DNA of 36,848 bases from an uncultured Clostridium sp. (GTDB lineage Bacteria; Bacillota; Clostridia; Clostridiales; Clostridiaceae), in the NCBI RefSeq assembly GCF_947072515.1, contig NZ_CAMTIG010000036.1, positions 1 through 36,848 on the forward strand, in the 5' to 3' direction. A program made the translations under genes and the position numbers. Under the pieces are notes generated by a model. The model was given only the letters and a program-made list of their open reading frames with translations. It did not search any database and had not been told where the DNA came from. This document shows, one piece after another, positions 1-8,221 of the stretch. Numbering within the stretch: position 1 is the first letter of the stretch; the number at the start of each line of letters is the position of its first letter.

Positions 1-322
1 CTACCCTAGGCATTTTAAGCTTTTTTTCTTTCTTAAAAACCTTTGATATTTGAGTTGAAGATATACTTTCCATGCCATAGACATAGTTATCTAAGCTAGA
101 GATAAAACTATCTATATGTAATGACTCTGTTATATTATCAATGTTTAATATATTTATTTGTTCTTCAGTTAAACTATTAAAATGTTTATATATTTTATCT
201 TGGATATATGACTTAGAAGCTTCAACAATATTTTTATCAGAACAATTTCTAAAAGTACTATTTAAATCAGTTAAACATTTATTTATATAATTAAATTCCT
301 GTTTTTTTATAAAAGGATTCAT
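1..322 (-). CDS. Partial CDS, unknown function (C-terminus beyond the window)
   Basis: An open minus-strand frame begins at ATG 322 and stays open to base 1, giving about 107 residues. It is preceded by a clear ribosome binding site (GAGGTGAC on the minus strand, 328-335). The visible part begins MNPFIKKQEFNYINKC and is Lys/Asn/Ile-rich without a signal peptide or membrane segment; it becomes very basic near the edge (KKEKKLKMPRV). I do not recognise the family. It lies 84 nt downstream of the CD3324-type gene on the same strand and could be co-transcribed with it. Confidence 0.7.
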   Translation of the reverse strand, partial: MNPFIKKQEFNYINKCLTDLNSTFRNCSDKNIVEASKSYIQDKIYKHFNSLTEEQINILNIDNITESLHIDSFISSLDNYVYGMESISSTQISKVFKKEKKLKMPRV

Positions 323-406
323 AAAATTGTCACCTCATTTCGTATCTTAATGAAAGAATATCATTAATTAAGCAAGAGAACAATCCTATAAATGATTAGG
401 AATCAT

Positions 407-685
407 TTATGAGCACATTTGCTTTTCTTCGTTTATAATTCTTCTAATACTTTTATCAGATAAAAAATATTTTTGCGACAAATCACTGATATTAAAACCA
501 TTAAGGTAATCTTTATATATTTCAATATTTCTAATTTTTAATTCAGTTTTTATACCACTGTTTTCACCCCAAGATTTTTGATTTTCTACTTTTCTTGGAA
601 TATAAACACATTCTCCATCAATATATTCTTGTAATATTTCAATAATTTCTTTAGGTAACACATCCGTTGCTTTTATATATTTCAT
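407..685 (-). CDS. CD3324-family small HTH protein
   Basis: A 92-residue soluble protein beginning MKYIKATDVLPKEIIEILQEYI, the pattern of the clostridial CD3324 family (Mor-activator-like helix-turn-helix). The N-terminal half carries the conserved YIP(R/K) and WGEN-type segment; the C-terminal half (about residues 55-88) reads as an HTH: the stretch YLNGFNISDLSQKYFLSDKS followed by IRRII. A DNA-binding regulatory role is inferred from the family. The start is fixed by TAAGGAG about 8 nt upstream. That Shine-Dalgarno is partly buried in a hairpin (696-719). A 32-codon ORF precedes the gene on the same strand. A perfect AAATGATT/AATCATTT hairpin overlaps its stop codon (390-408), with no T-run after it. 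Confidence 0.75.
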   Translation of the reverse strand: MKYIKATDVLPKEIIEILQEYIDGECVYIPRKVENQKSWGENSGIKTELKIRNIEIYKDYLNGFNISDLSQKYFLSDKSIRRIINEEKQMCS

Positions 686-695
686 TTTCTTTACT

Positions 696-719
696 CCTTA
701 AAATTTATAATTTTTAAGG
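696..719 (-). promoter_or_regulatory. Hairpin overlapping the Shine-Dalgarno of the CD3324-type gene
   Basis: CCTTAAAA (696-703) and TTTTAAGG (712-719) form a perfect 8-bp stem with an 8-nt loop. On the minus strand the 3' arm contains the first bases of the AAGGAG Shine-Dalgarno used by the gene starting at 685. Folding would therefore partly mask the ribosome binding site. Translational control is inference. Confidence 0.45.
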
Positions 720-758
720 CAAAGAATACAAAGCTATGTGTCGGATAACCTAATTCAG

Positions 759-857
759 CTATTTAAAAGACTTAGGCTCCAAACAAAGCATAGCTGCTTG
801 TAGTCTCTGCAAGGAGCAAAGTGATTTATAGCTGAAATTATATTTAAATAAATCCAT
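759..857 (-). CDS. 32-residue leader-type small ORF
   Basis: ATG at 857 is preceded at an 8-nt spacing by GGAGGTG (866-872), one of the best ribosome binding sites in the window. The product begins MDLFKYNFSYKSLCSLQ, continues with RLQAAMLCLEPKSFK and stops at 759. It has two Cys and no membrane segment. The same DNA can fold into a long hairpin: TTCAGCTAT pairs with ATAGCTGAA, then ACTT with AAGT, then GCTCC with GGAGC. Coding and structural constraint may thus overlap. It sits 73 nt upstream of the CD3324-type gene on the same strand, suggesting a leader peptide. I have the impression that this peptide recurs in clostridial genomes, so a dispersed repeat or structured RNA is the alternative. 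Confidence 0.5.
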   Translation of the reverse strand: MDLFKYNFSYKSLCSLQRLQAAMLCLEPKSFK

Positions 858-876
858 AAAAAAAACACCTCCAATA

Positions 877-911
877 ATACTAAATATTATAGCATATATA
901 ATATTTAGTAT
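877..911. promoter_or_regulatory. 15-bp perfect inverted repeat (candidate operator)
   Basis: ATACTAAATATTATA (877-891) and its exact reverse complement (897-911) flank a 5-nt centre. The minus-strand arm contains TATAAT about 30 nt upstream of the small ORF start, so the palindrome would overlap the -10 region of its promoter. A repressor operator is inferred; a transcribed hairpin is the alternative. Confidence 0.5.
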
Positions 912-969
912 AAAAATATTAAGGAAATTATTAACTATAAATACCAAAAATGCTATAATTTAAAAGTGA

Positions 970-2164
970 GTTTTTATAACATCAATTATAATAGGCTTAA
1001 CTATGGGAGTTGGGGTTATATTAGCACAGTTTTATGGAGCAAAAGAAAATAAGAAATTTAAGGATGCGACAGTAACTTCATCTTTATTTATAGGCGGAGT
1101 TACCTTATTTATTATAATTATCTCTTTAATAGGGATTGATTTTATATTAAAAGCATTCAATATGCCAAATGAACTTTTAACTGATGCTAAAAGTTATTTA
1201 ATTATAATCATATTAGGTCTTGGGTTTACATTTATTTATAATCTAGCGACAGCTTTATTAAGAGCAATAGGCGATTCTAAAAGACCTTTATATTTTCTTA
1301 TAATAGCATCAATCATTAATGTAGTATTAGATATAATATTTGTTTTAGGCTTTAATTTAGGAGTATTAGGAGTGGCTGTTGCAACTATAATAGCACAAGG
1401 AGTATCAGCAATTATAAGTATTATATATGTCTATAAAAAAAATAGATTTTATAAGAATAGAAAGAAAAGATATAAAGATAAGCAAATATATATTTAAGGA
1501 TGTAATGAGATATTCAGTATTAACGTCTATTCAGCAATCTATTATGAATTTCGGAATACTTATGGTACAAGGGCTTGTTAATACATTTGGATCGGTTGTA
1601 ATGGCAGCATTTGCAGCAGGAGTTAAAATAGATTCACTTGCATATATGTCTGTACAGGATTTTGGCAATGCTTTTGCAACATTTGTGGCTCAAAATAAAG
1701 GAGCAAATAAAATTGAAAGAATAAAAGTTGGAGTTAAAGAATCTATAAAAATGATAGGAATTTTTTGTGTAGTAATATCAGCTTTAATATATATGTTTTC
1801 TAAAGATATAATGTATTTATTTATAAATAAAAATGAAATAGAAGTCATAGATTTAGGAGTTGAATATTTATCGGTAGTTTCAGTATTTTATATATTGATT
1901 GGATTCTTATTTATGTTTTATGGGTTATTTAGAGGATTTGGAATACTAAAGATATCAATAATTTTGACAATAGTATCTTTGGGAACACGGGTGATTTTAG
2001 CTTATGTACTTACAGCGACATCGCTAGGAGCAAGGGGGATTTGGTGGTCAATTCCTATAGGATGGGCATTAGCTGATATTATAGGAAGTATATATTATTA
2101 TAAGATTATTAAGAAGGAAATTACACAAAAGAAAATGGGTCAAAATATAGAGGTAACAAACTAA
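970..2164 (+). pseudogene. MATE family efflux pump, truncated and frameshifted
   Basis: Two overlapping reading frames together make a MATE (NorM/DinF-type) transporter. The first carries IIIGLTMGVGVILAQFYGAK and homology runs upstream of the first ATG (1003) back to a stop at 967-969, so about 60 N-terminal residues (most of TM1-TM2) are missing. The second frame picks up in the linker before TM7 (KYIFKDVMRYSVLTSIQQS) and runs to 2164. The frames cross in an eight-A run (1435-1442), consistent with a single-base indel in a homopolymer. No ribosome binding site precedes 1003. An intact paralogue follows at 2229. The homopolymer shift could be a sequencing error, but the missing N-terminus could not. 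Confidence 0.85.
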
Positions 2165-2228
2165 AGATAAATTTAAATATAGAGAAAAATCATAAAAACA
2201 AAGGGAAAGTTAAATGAGGGGGAGATTT

Positions 2229-3614
2229 ATGTTTAGTAGCAATGTAGATTTATTAAAGGGGAAAATATTAAAATCTCTTATAATATTTGCAATACCACTT
2301 TTTATATCGAGTCTTTTTCAGCAATTATATAACACTATAGATATAATGCTTGTAGGAAACTTTTTAGGGGAAACATCTTTAGCGGCAATAGGATCTTGTG
2401 CAGCAGTTTATGAGCTTTTAGTAGGGTTTTCTTTAGGAGTTGGAAATGGACTAAGTATAGTTACTTCTAGAGGATATGGTTCAGGCAATGAAGAACTTAT
2501 AAAGAAATCTGTCGCAGGCTCTTTAATTATTGGAGCTGGAATAACTGCAATAATAATGATTTTAGGAGTAGTATTTCTATATCCATTATTAGAATTAGTA
2601 AATACACCAGCTAATATTATTGATGAAGCATATTCATATATATCAATAATATCATTATTTGTTGGAGTTACATTTCTTTATAATTTATGTTCAGGATTTT
2701 TAAGAGCTATTGGAAATAGTATGATGCCATTAATATTTCTTATAATAGCATCACTTTTAAATATAGTTTTAGATATTTTATTTATAACTCAATTTAACAT
2801 GGGAATCAAAGGTGTAGCTATTGCGACAGTCATAGCACAAGCCATATCAGGAATACTATGTATCGTATATATTTGTTTTAAATGTCCAATCTTGATTCCT
2901 AGAAAAGAACATTTCAATATTTCAAAAGAGTTATATAAAGATTTACTAGGACAAGGTATGTCTATGGGAATTATGCTTTTAATTGTTTCAACAGGAACAG
3001 TTATATTACAAACTGCTATAAATAGTTTTGGACATTTAATAATAGCAGGACATACAGCAGCACGTAAAATAGGTAGTTTTGCAATGATACCTATAGGATC
3101 ACTTTCAATGAGTTTATCTACTTTTGTGTCGCAAAATAAAGGCGCAAACCAAGGTTATAGAATAAGAAAAGCTGTATTTTATTCAAATATAATGTCGCTT
3201 ATATGGGGTGGAATATTACTTCTTTCATTAATATTTTTAGCACCAGTTTTAGTAAAAGCATTAACTGGTTCTAGTGAAGAAGTATTAATTAATACAGGAG
3301 TAAAATATATAATATTAAATGCACCTTTTTATGCTGTTTTAGGAATTCTTTTAAATTTAAGAAATGCACTTCAGGGCATAGGAGAAAAAGTATTACCTCT
3401 TATATCTAGCATAATAGAGTTTATAGGAAAAATAGTTTTTGTAACGTTATTTATCCCAATGCTAAAATATCTAGGTGTTATTATTTGTGAGCCAGTTATT
3501 TGGTGCTTTATGTGTGCACAATTAGCATATGCTTTTTATAAAAATCCATATATTAGAGAAAATAAATTTGAGAAAATAAAAACAGAAAATGAAATAGAAA
3601 AAATATCAGTATAG
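2229..3614 (+). CDS. MATE family multidrug/cation efflux protein
   Basis: A 461-residue integral membrane protein with about twelve hydrophobic segments and the duplicated MATE halves. Typical segments are SLFQQLYNTIDIMLVGNFLG near the N-terminus and SLSMSLSTFVSQNKGA in the second half. Family members expel drugs or organic cations by Na+ or H+ antiport; the substrate cannot be read from sequence. ATG 2229 is chosen over the in-frame ATG 2214 because GAGGGGGA (2216-2223) sits 5 nt before it. It lies 64 nt after the broken paralogue and ends before a rho-independent terminator at 3649-3683. Confidence 0.88.
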   Translation: MFSSNVDLLKGKILKSLIIFAIPLFISSLFQQLYNTIDIMLVGNFLGETSLAAIGSCAAVYELLVGFSLGVGNGLSIVTSRGYGSGNEELIKKSVAGSLIIGAGITAIIMILGVVFLYPLLELVNTPANIIDEAYSYISIISLFVGVTFLYNLCSGFLRAIGNSMMPLIFLIIASLLNIVLDILFITQFNMGIKGVAIATVIAQAISGILCIVYICFKCPILIPRKEHFNISKELYKDLLGQGMSMGIMLLIVSTGTVILQTAINSFGHLIIAGHTAARKIGSFAMIPIGSLSMSLSTFVSQNKGANQGYRIRKAVFYSNIMSLIWGGILLLSLIFLAPVLVKALTGSSEEVLINTGVKYIILNAPFYAVLGILLNLRNALQGIGEKVLPLISSIIEFIGKIVFVTLFIPMLKYLGVIICEPVIWCFMCAQLAYAFYKNPYIRENKFEKIKTENEIEKISV

Positions 3615-3648
3615 ATAAAATAGAATATATTGAAATAATTAATTTATT

Positions 3649-3683
3649 AAAGCTACTTCAAAGTTTGGAGTAGTTTTTTTATT
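3649..3683 (+). terminator. Rho-independent terminator after the MATE gene
   Basis: AAGCTACTTC and GGAGTAGTTT form an approximately 11-bp stem with two or three G-U pairs around the loop AAAGTTT, followed by a T-run. Confidence 0.8.
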
Positions 3684-3762
3684 AAAAAAGCAATAAACTT
3701 GCGCCATTATAAATTAAATGAATATATATAATTATAGAGTTAATATTTTAGGAGGAAAGTTT

Positions 3763-5370
3763 ATGACATTATTTATAGAGTCAAATATAAATACAGTATC
3801 ATTGCCAAATGGAACGTCTCCAATAATACAATATAACGATGTATTTCCTTTTAATAATGATATATTTCTTTCAAATGAAAGTTTACTTTATAGAGATGCA
3901 CAAACAAATTCTTTTATTTTTAAAGAAGATGGAGAATTTTTTGTTTCTTGGTGGGCATCTATTACAAATACAGTTCCTAATAATTTGATTGGAATTGGAC
4001 TTATGGAAGAAGGGAATGGAGAAACTCCATTTTGCTCAAATCCAGTAATAGTTAATATGAATGATGGAGAGATTTCAGGGGCATCTATTTTAAATATAAC
4101 AACTGATAATTTGCCGTATTCTGTAACATTAAATAATGTTACAGGTATTGGAAGTGATAATACAGAAAGTATTTTAATGAATTTAAATAATCCAATAGCT
4201 GGTGGAATAACAATATTTAAAATGTCTCAAGGGAATGGAGTGGTAGGAGCTAAAGGTTCAATAGGTCCACGTGGAATTCCAGGAATGCAAGGAGTGACAG
4301 GGCTAATAGGACCACAAGGAATACAAGGAGTAATAGGAAAAGCTGGAATACAAGGACCGACAGGTCCACAAGGGATAATAGGTATGACAGGGCCTCAAGG
4401 GCCAATAGGAACAACAGGAATACAAGGGCCGATAGGACCGTCAGGAGGACCTCAAGGACCACAAGGAGAAACTGGAGAAGTAGGAGCAAAGGGAGCGACA
4501 GGAGAAATGGGTCCAACAGGACTACAAGGAGCGACAGGTGAAGTAGGTCCACAAGGACCAATAGGTCCGTCAGGAGGACCAATGGGGCCAATGGGACCAC
4601 AAGGAATAGTTGGGTCACAAGGACCAATAGGTCCAAGAGGACCACAAGGTTCAGTCGGGATTAGAGGTGCACAGGGTCCACAAGGATTAGTCGGAGCAAG
4701 AGGGCCACAAGGACCAGTTGGAGCAAGAGGCCCAATGGGACCAGTTGGAATACAAGGTCAAACAGGAGCGACAGGTTCGGTTGGAGATCCAGGACCACAA
4801 GGTGCGACAGGAGCGACGGGGTCACAAGGAGTTCAAGGATTTATTGGGCCTAGAGGTTTACCAGGAATTCAAGGAGTTGCTGGAACAAGTGGAGCAGTTA
4901 ATAAGATAAGTTTATTGACTTATGATTTAACATCAAATTTATCTGTAACAATTCCATTTAATGGGTTAGTAATATTTAATGAAGAAATTACAAATTCAGC
5001 ATTAGTTTCAAATAGTATTAGTCAAAATTCAGCTATTTCTGTTAATGGTGCTAATATACAATTAAATGAAGTTGGATTATACAAATTTGGAATATCTTTA
5101 AATATTGAAAGTATAGATACAGATCAATATACTAGAATCAATATTAGTCAAATAAGTAATAATAATTCAACTGTAATCTATCAATATAGTAATACAGCGA
5201 CAAGTGGAGAAATAAATATTGATGTGACAATTACGAATGTAGGTGCTTCAACAATAAATATTATCAATGTGTCGCAACCTTTAAATACTGGAACTGGAAA
5301 TATAAATCTTATTACGGGAGTTAGTTTAAAAGGTAATTTAAATATTATAGGATTTACAGTAGGAAATTAA
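3763..5370 (+). CDS. Collagen-like surface protein, probably of the spore exosporium
   Basis: 535 residues in three parts. Residues 1-161 form a beta-rich globular domain without signal peptide (contains [12 protein letters not shown]). Residues 162-376 are 71 Gly-X-Y triplets, rich in GPQ, GPT, GAT and GPI, with threonines that are glycosylation sites in BclA-type proteins. Residues 377-535 are a second Asn/Ser/Thr-rich beta domain resembling the BclA/C1q-like heads. The triplet frame is broken twice by one extra Gly after GPIGPS (residues 228 and 271). The start at 3763 follows AGGAGG; the upstream ATG at 3718 lacks a site. Lack of a secretion signal fits assembly on the spore in the mother cell (inference). 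It is convergent with the rubrerythrin-like gene and shares its terminator. Confidence 0.85.
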   Translation: MTLFIESNINTVSLPNGTSPIIQYNDVFPFNNDIFLSNESLLYRDAQTNSFIFKEDGEFFVSWWASITNTVPNNLIGIGLMEEGNGETPFCSNPVIVNMNDGEISGASILNITTDNLPYSVTLNNVTGIGSDNTESILMNLNNPIAGGITIFKMSQGNGVVGAKGSIGPRGIPGMQGVTGLIGPQGIQGVIGKAGIQGPTGPQGIIGMTGPQGPIGTTGIQGPIGPSGGPQGPQGETGEVGAKGATGEMGPTGLQGATGEVGPQGPIGPSGGPMGPMGPQGIVGSQGPIGPRGPQGSVGIRGAQGPQGLVGARGPQGPVGARGPMGPVGIQGQTGATGSVGDPGPQGATGATGSQGVQGFIGPRGLPGIQGVAGTSGAVNKISLLTYDLTSNLSVTIPFNGLVIFNEEITNSALVSNSISQNSAISVNGANIQLNEVGLYKFGISLNIESIDTDQYTRINISQISNNNSTVIYQYSNTATSGEINIDVTITNVGASTINIINVSQPLNTGTGNINLITGVSLKGNLNIIGFTVGN

Positions 5371-5375
5371 AAAAA

Positions 5376-5413
5376 GCTATTAAATAGAAAATCTATTTAA
5401 TAGCTCTTTTTTT
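5376..5413. terminator. Bidirectional terminator between convergent genes
   Basis: GCTATTAAATAG (5376-5387) and its exact complement (5393-5404) flank the loop AAAAT, with A-run and T-run on either side. It serves the collagen-like gene and, on the other strand, the rubrerythrin-like gene whose stop codon (5412-5414) lies in the T-run. Confidence 0.9.
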
Positions 5414-6194
5414 AAGGCTCATTTTGCATATTATATCTTTGAGATTGTTGAATAGTTATAACATAGTTATCTTTAGTTAAAGAAGGACCTTCAATATTAT
5501 TTGTAATGATACTATCCATTTCAGTATTTACATCTTCAATTGAAGTAGCTGGATCTTTATTTTCAACAATAATTGTTTTCGGAATTTGATTAGCATCTTT
5601 AAATCCCATATATAAAACAACTTCATCTCCAAGATATTTGTAGCTGCCAACATTATAGCAAACTGGACAAGGTGAAGGAACTTGAATAGATTCAATTATA
5701 AAACCACAAGCTTGGCATTGCCATAAGACAACTCTATCTTTTTGAAATACTTCATTATTCAATAAATTATATTGTAATTTTTCAAAAAGAGAATGATGAT
5801 ATCTTTCTATATTATAGATATTAGTAAAGGCAGTACTTATTTCAGGAAAACCTTCATTAGTAGCTACAGTTGCATATTGAGGGTAATCAGTAGTAGCTAT
5901 AATTTCATTGTTCAACGAAGAAACAATATTTTGTGCAGTAGTTCCTTTTGAAATAATGACTGAAGCTTGTGAGTTACTTTGTGATTGCTGAACATCGGAA
6001 GGAATAAAGTTAAGAAATACTTTATAGTGCTCATTTTCTTGATTAGCAATAGTAGAAAATATTTCAGAAATATCCCAAAATCCTTCAGTTAAAGCTACTT
6101 GGCTATAGATATAGTAACTAGTGCTAACTTGAGATTCTCTAACCATTGAACTTATAAGATTTTGTAATGTTTGAGAAGTTTCTAAAGAACTCAT
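5412..6194 (-). CDS. Rubrerythrin-like protein with C-terminal extension
   Basis: 260 residues from ATG 6194, which sits 6 nt after AGGAGGT; an in-frame TTG at 6197 is too close to that site. Order: ferritin-like four-helix region (about 5-150) with the rubrerythrin landmarks RESQ (Glu20), QENEH (Glu53, His56) and ERYHH (Glu130, His133); then a rubredoxin-like knuckle with CQAC (160-163) and CPVC (176-179); then an unmatched acidic/Asn-rich tail of about 65 residues. In a gapless comparison by eye with Desulfovibrio rubrerythrin the helix-3 Glu pair (EHHE) reads NEII, so one iron site may be altered. Classical rubrerythrins reduce peroxide. Here the convergent collagen-like gene suggests a spore-associated variant, which is inference. 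Confidence 0.75.
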   Translation of the reverse strand: MSSLETSQTLQNLISSMVRESQVSTSYYIYSQVALTEGFWDISEIFSTIANQENEHYKVFLNFIPSDVQQSQSNSQASVIISKGTTAQNIVSSLNNEIIATTDYPQYATVATNEGFPEISTAFTNIYNIERYHHSLFEKLQYNLLNNEVFQKDRVVLWQCQACGFIIESIQVPSPCPVCYNVGSYKYLGDEVVLYMGFKDANQIPKTIIVENKDPATSIEDVNTEMDSIITNNIEGPSLTKDNYVITIQQSQRYNMQNEP

Positions 6195-6555
6195 CAAAAT
6201 ACCTCCTTTTAGTCAGATAATATATGATATGTCTAAAGGCAGATTTTATTGATAAAAAATAAGTAGCGATGTTCACTACTTATTTAAATTACTTTACAGT
6301 TTTAAATCTTTTTTAGTATAAAAAATTCTTTTGTGTAGGTGTGGATAAAAGGCGTGTAGATGGGGATAGCCCTCAAGTAATGTTGATTGTAAATTACAAC
6401 TAAGAATATTTATCATTAATAAATTAATTAGATATGTCTAAAGAGTTAAATTAAATTTAACAATTAAAATGTTTAATGATTTATGTTTTAGTACATTATA
6501 TAATTTGAATAAATTAAATAAGTAAGAGCAAAAATTTATATAAGGAGAAGTATTT
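6195..6555. other. Divergent intergenic region with hairpin, dyad and DnaA-box-like word
   Basis: 361 nt between divergent genes. It holds: CATATCATA on the minus strand (6223-6231), matching the sigma-K -10 form CATANNNTA but without a convincing -35; a 10-bp perfect hairpin (6257-6266/6276-6285) followed on the minus strand by six T, i.e. a terminator shape upstream of the rubrerythrin-like gene; the DnaA-box word TGTGGATAA (6340-6348); and the near-perfect dyad TTAGATATGTCTAA (6428-6441), whose core GATATGTCTAAAG also occurs at 6226-6238. No gene is seen. Confidence 0.45.
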
Positions 6556-7431
6556 ATGGTGAAAAATGATAAAAAGGTTAAAGTTGCATTTTTATCGATA
6601 ATGTCAAATTCATTGCTGATAATTTTAAAGCTTATTGCAGGAATTTTGAGTGGGTCTGTAAGTATTATTTCAGAGGCGATTCATTCATCTGTAGACCTAA
6701 TTGCAGCAATTGTTGCATTCTTTTCTGTTAGAATGTCGTCAAAGCCAGCAGACGATTTACACCCTTATGGACATGGGAAGATAGAAAATATTTCAGGAAT
6801 AATAGAGGGTGTATTGATTTTATTAGCATCTATAATGATTATATATGAGGCTGTATTAAAAATGTTCCATCCAGAAGAAATAAGAAATGATGGGTTAGCA
6901 ATAATAGTAATGCTTGTAGCAGCAGTAGTTAACTTTTTTGTTTCTAGAATATTATATAAGGTTGCAAAAGAAGAAGACTCTATGGCACTTCAAGCAGATG
7001 CATTACATTTAAAAACAGATGTAATTACATCTTTAGGAGTAGGGATAGGAATAATTCTTATAAAAATAACAGGAATAAATATTTTAGATTCAATTGTAGC
7101 AATTATAGTAGCAGTAATGATTATTAAAGAAGCTGTAGAGTTAGTTAAAGATGGATTTGATGAATTATTAGATAGAAGATTAAGTGATGAAGAAGAAAAT
7201 GAAATAAAAAAAGTAATAGATAATAATCAAGATATGTTTTTAGATTATCACAAATTAAAGACTAGAAAAACAGGTAGCATGAAACATGTAGATTTTCATA
7301 TAACACTTAAGCCTAATTTAACGGTAGAAGAAGCACATAATATCATGGGAAATTTAAAAAAATCAATGAATGAAAAATTCAAAAATATTAGAGTGACAAT
7401 ACATATTGACCCAGAAAAAAGAAAAAGTTGA
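6556..7431 (+). CDS. Cation diffusion facilitator (CDF) metal exporter
   Basis: 291 residues with six hydrophobic segments and a cytoplasmic C-terminal domain (about 205-290), standard CDF length. Metal-site residues are visible: His43-x3-Asp47 in TM2 (IHSSVD) and His151-x3-Asp155 in TM5 (LHLKTD), plus the cytoplasmic HPYGHGKIE loop at 69-77. The family exports divalent cations by proton antiport; the H-x3-D pairs fit Zn/Cd-type members better than Mn or Fe ones, but specificity is inference. AAGGAG lies 8 nt upstream of the ATG. Terminator at 7509-7547, so probably monocistronic. The dyad at 6428-6441 could be its operator. Confidence 0.9.
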   Translation: MVKNDKKVKVAFLSIMSNSLLIILKLIAGILSGSVSIISEAIHSSVDLIAAIVAFFSVRMSSKPADDLHPYGHGKIENISGIIEGVLILLASIMIIYEAVLKMFHPEEIRNDGLAIIVMLVAAVVNFFVSRILYKVAKEEDSMALQADALHLKTDVITSLGVGIGIILIKITGINILDSIVAIIVAVMIIKEAVELVKDGFDELLDRRLSDEEENEIKKVIDNNQDMFLDYHKLKTRKTGSMKHVDFHITLKPNLTVEEAHNIMGNLKKSMNEKFKNIRVTIHIDPEKRKS

Positions 7432-7508
7432 CAATTATTGGAATGAGTAATAAAATAAAAAAAGTAAAAGGTTTTCATTGGAACTTATTTGTAGAAATGA
7501 AATTTTTA

Positions 7509-7547
7509 AGCTGTAAAAAGAAAAATATCTTTTTACAGCTTTTTTTA
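7509..7547 (+). terminator. Rho-independent terminator after the CDF gene
   Basis: AGCTGTAAAAAG (7509-7520) and its perfect complement (7529-7540) around AAAAATAT, followed by seven T. Confidence 0.9.
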
Positions 7548-7568
7548 TTAGTAAAGGAGGGAAAACAA

Positions 7569-8165
7569 ATGAGAAGTATTTTTGTTATTGGAGATAGTGT
7601 ATCAATACATTATGGAACTTACTTAAAAGAATTATCAAAAGGTAAATTTAAATATGATAGAAAAAAGGGAGACGAGGCATTAATTGATTTAGATAAACCT
7701 TTAGGAGCAAATGCTGGCGACAGCACTATGGTTTTAGAATATTTAAAAAGCGAAAAAGAAAATGGGACAAGACATGATATTTTATTAATTAATTGTGGAT
7801 TACATGATATTAGAAGAGATAGGATGTCGCAAAAGATACAGACAGATATAGATGATTATGAAGAAAATTTGCGACAAATAATAGATATAGCTAAAGTAAT
7901 AGGAAATGAAGTAATATGGGTTATGTCAACACCTGTCGTAGATGAAATACACAATAAAAGGATAGATGGGTTTCTTAGATATAATTTAGATTTAGAAGAA
8001 TATAATACTGTCGCAAAAAAAGTGATGGAAGAAAAAAATATAAAAATAATTGATTTAAATAGATATACAAAAGCACTGGGAACAGAAATATATTGTGATC
8101 ATGTGCATTTTAAGAGTGAGATAAGAATGCTTCAAGCAAACTTTATAATAAATTCTTTAAATTAA
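7569..8165 (+). CDS. SGNH/GDSL-type hydrolase
   Basis: 198 residues, soluble. Block I is FVIGDS (nucleophile Ser10), block III is GLHD at 77-80, and block V is DHVH at 177-180 supplying Asp177 and His180. The usual Asn of block III (GxND) reads His79 here. The family contains esterases, lipases and carbohydrate-ester deacetylases; the substrate cannot be assigned. ATG 7569 follows AAAGGAGG by 8 nt; the longer frame upstream runs through the preceding terminator and is not used. It has no terminator of its own before the MerR-type gene, so read-through into that gene is possible. Confidence 0.82.
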   Translation: MRSIFVIGDSVSIHYGTYLKELSKGKFKYDRKKGDEALIDLDKPLGANAGDSTMVLEYLKSEKENGTRHDILLINCGLHDIRRDRMSQKIQTDIDDYEENLRQIIDIAKVIGNEVIWVMSTPVVDEIHNKRIDGFLRYNLDLEEYNTVAKKVMEEKNIKIIDLNRYTKALGTEIYCDHVHFKSEIRMLQANFIINSLN

Positions 8166-8168
8166 ATG

Positions 8169-8199
8169 TTGACTTTCTCCCTACGTAAAACTTTAGAAT
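8169..8199 (+). promoter_or_regulatory. MerR-type promoter with 19-bp spacer
   Basis: TTGACT (8169-8174) and TAGAAT (8194-8199) are separated by exactly 19 bp, the over-long spacer that MerR-family activators correct by twisting DNA. It starts 4 nt after the SGNH stop codon and drives only the MerR-type gene, indicating autoregulation. Confidence 0.65.
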
Positions 8200-8221
8200 A
8201 AATAGTGTCAGGAGGTGCTTT

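Noticed and set aside
2214..2231. Upstream ATG 2214 as the start of the intact MATE gene
   Set aside because: The Shine-Dalgarno GAGGGGGA lies between 2214 and 2229, so only 2229 is properly spaced.
4250..4645. 131-codon minus-strand frame opposite the Gly-X-Y region
   Set aside because: It is the antisense of the triplet repeat (Leu/Val-rich as expected from complementing Gly-Pro-Gln codons), has no ribosome binding site and lies wholly inside the collagen-like gene.
7428..7568. Longer N-terminus of the SGNH hydrolase
   Set aside because: It would read through the CDF terminator hairpin; ATG 7569 has AAAGGAGG in place and begins right before the GDS block.
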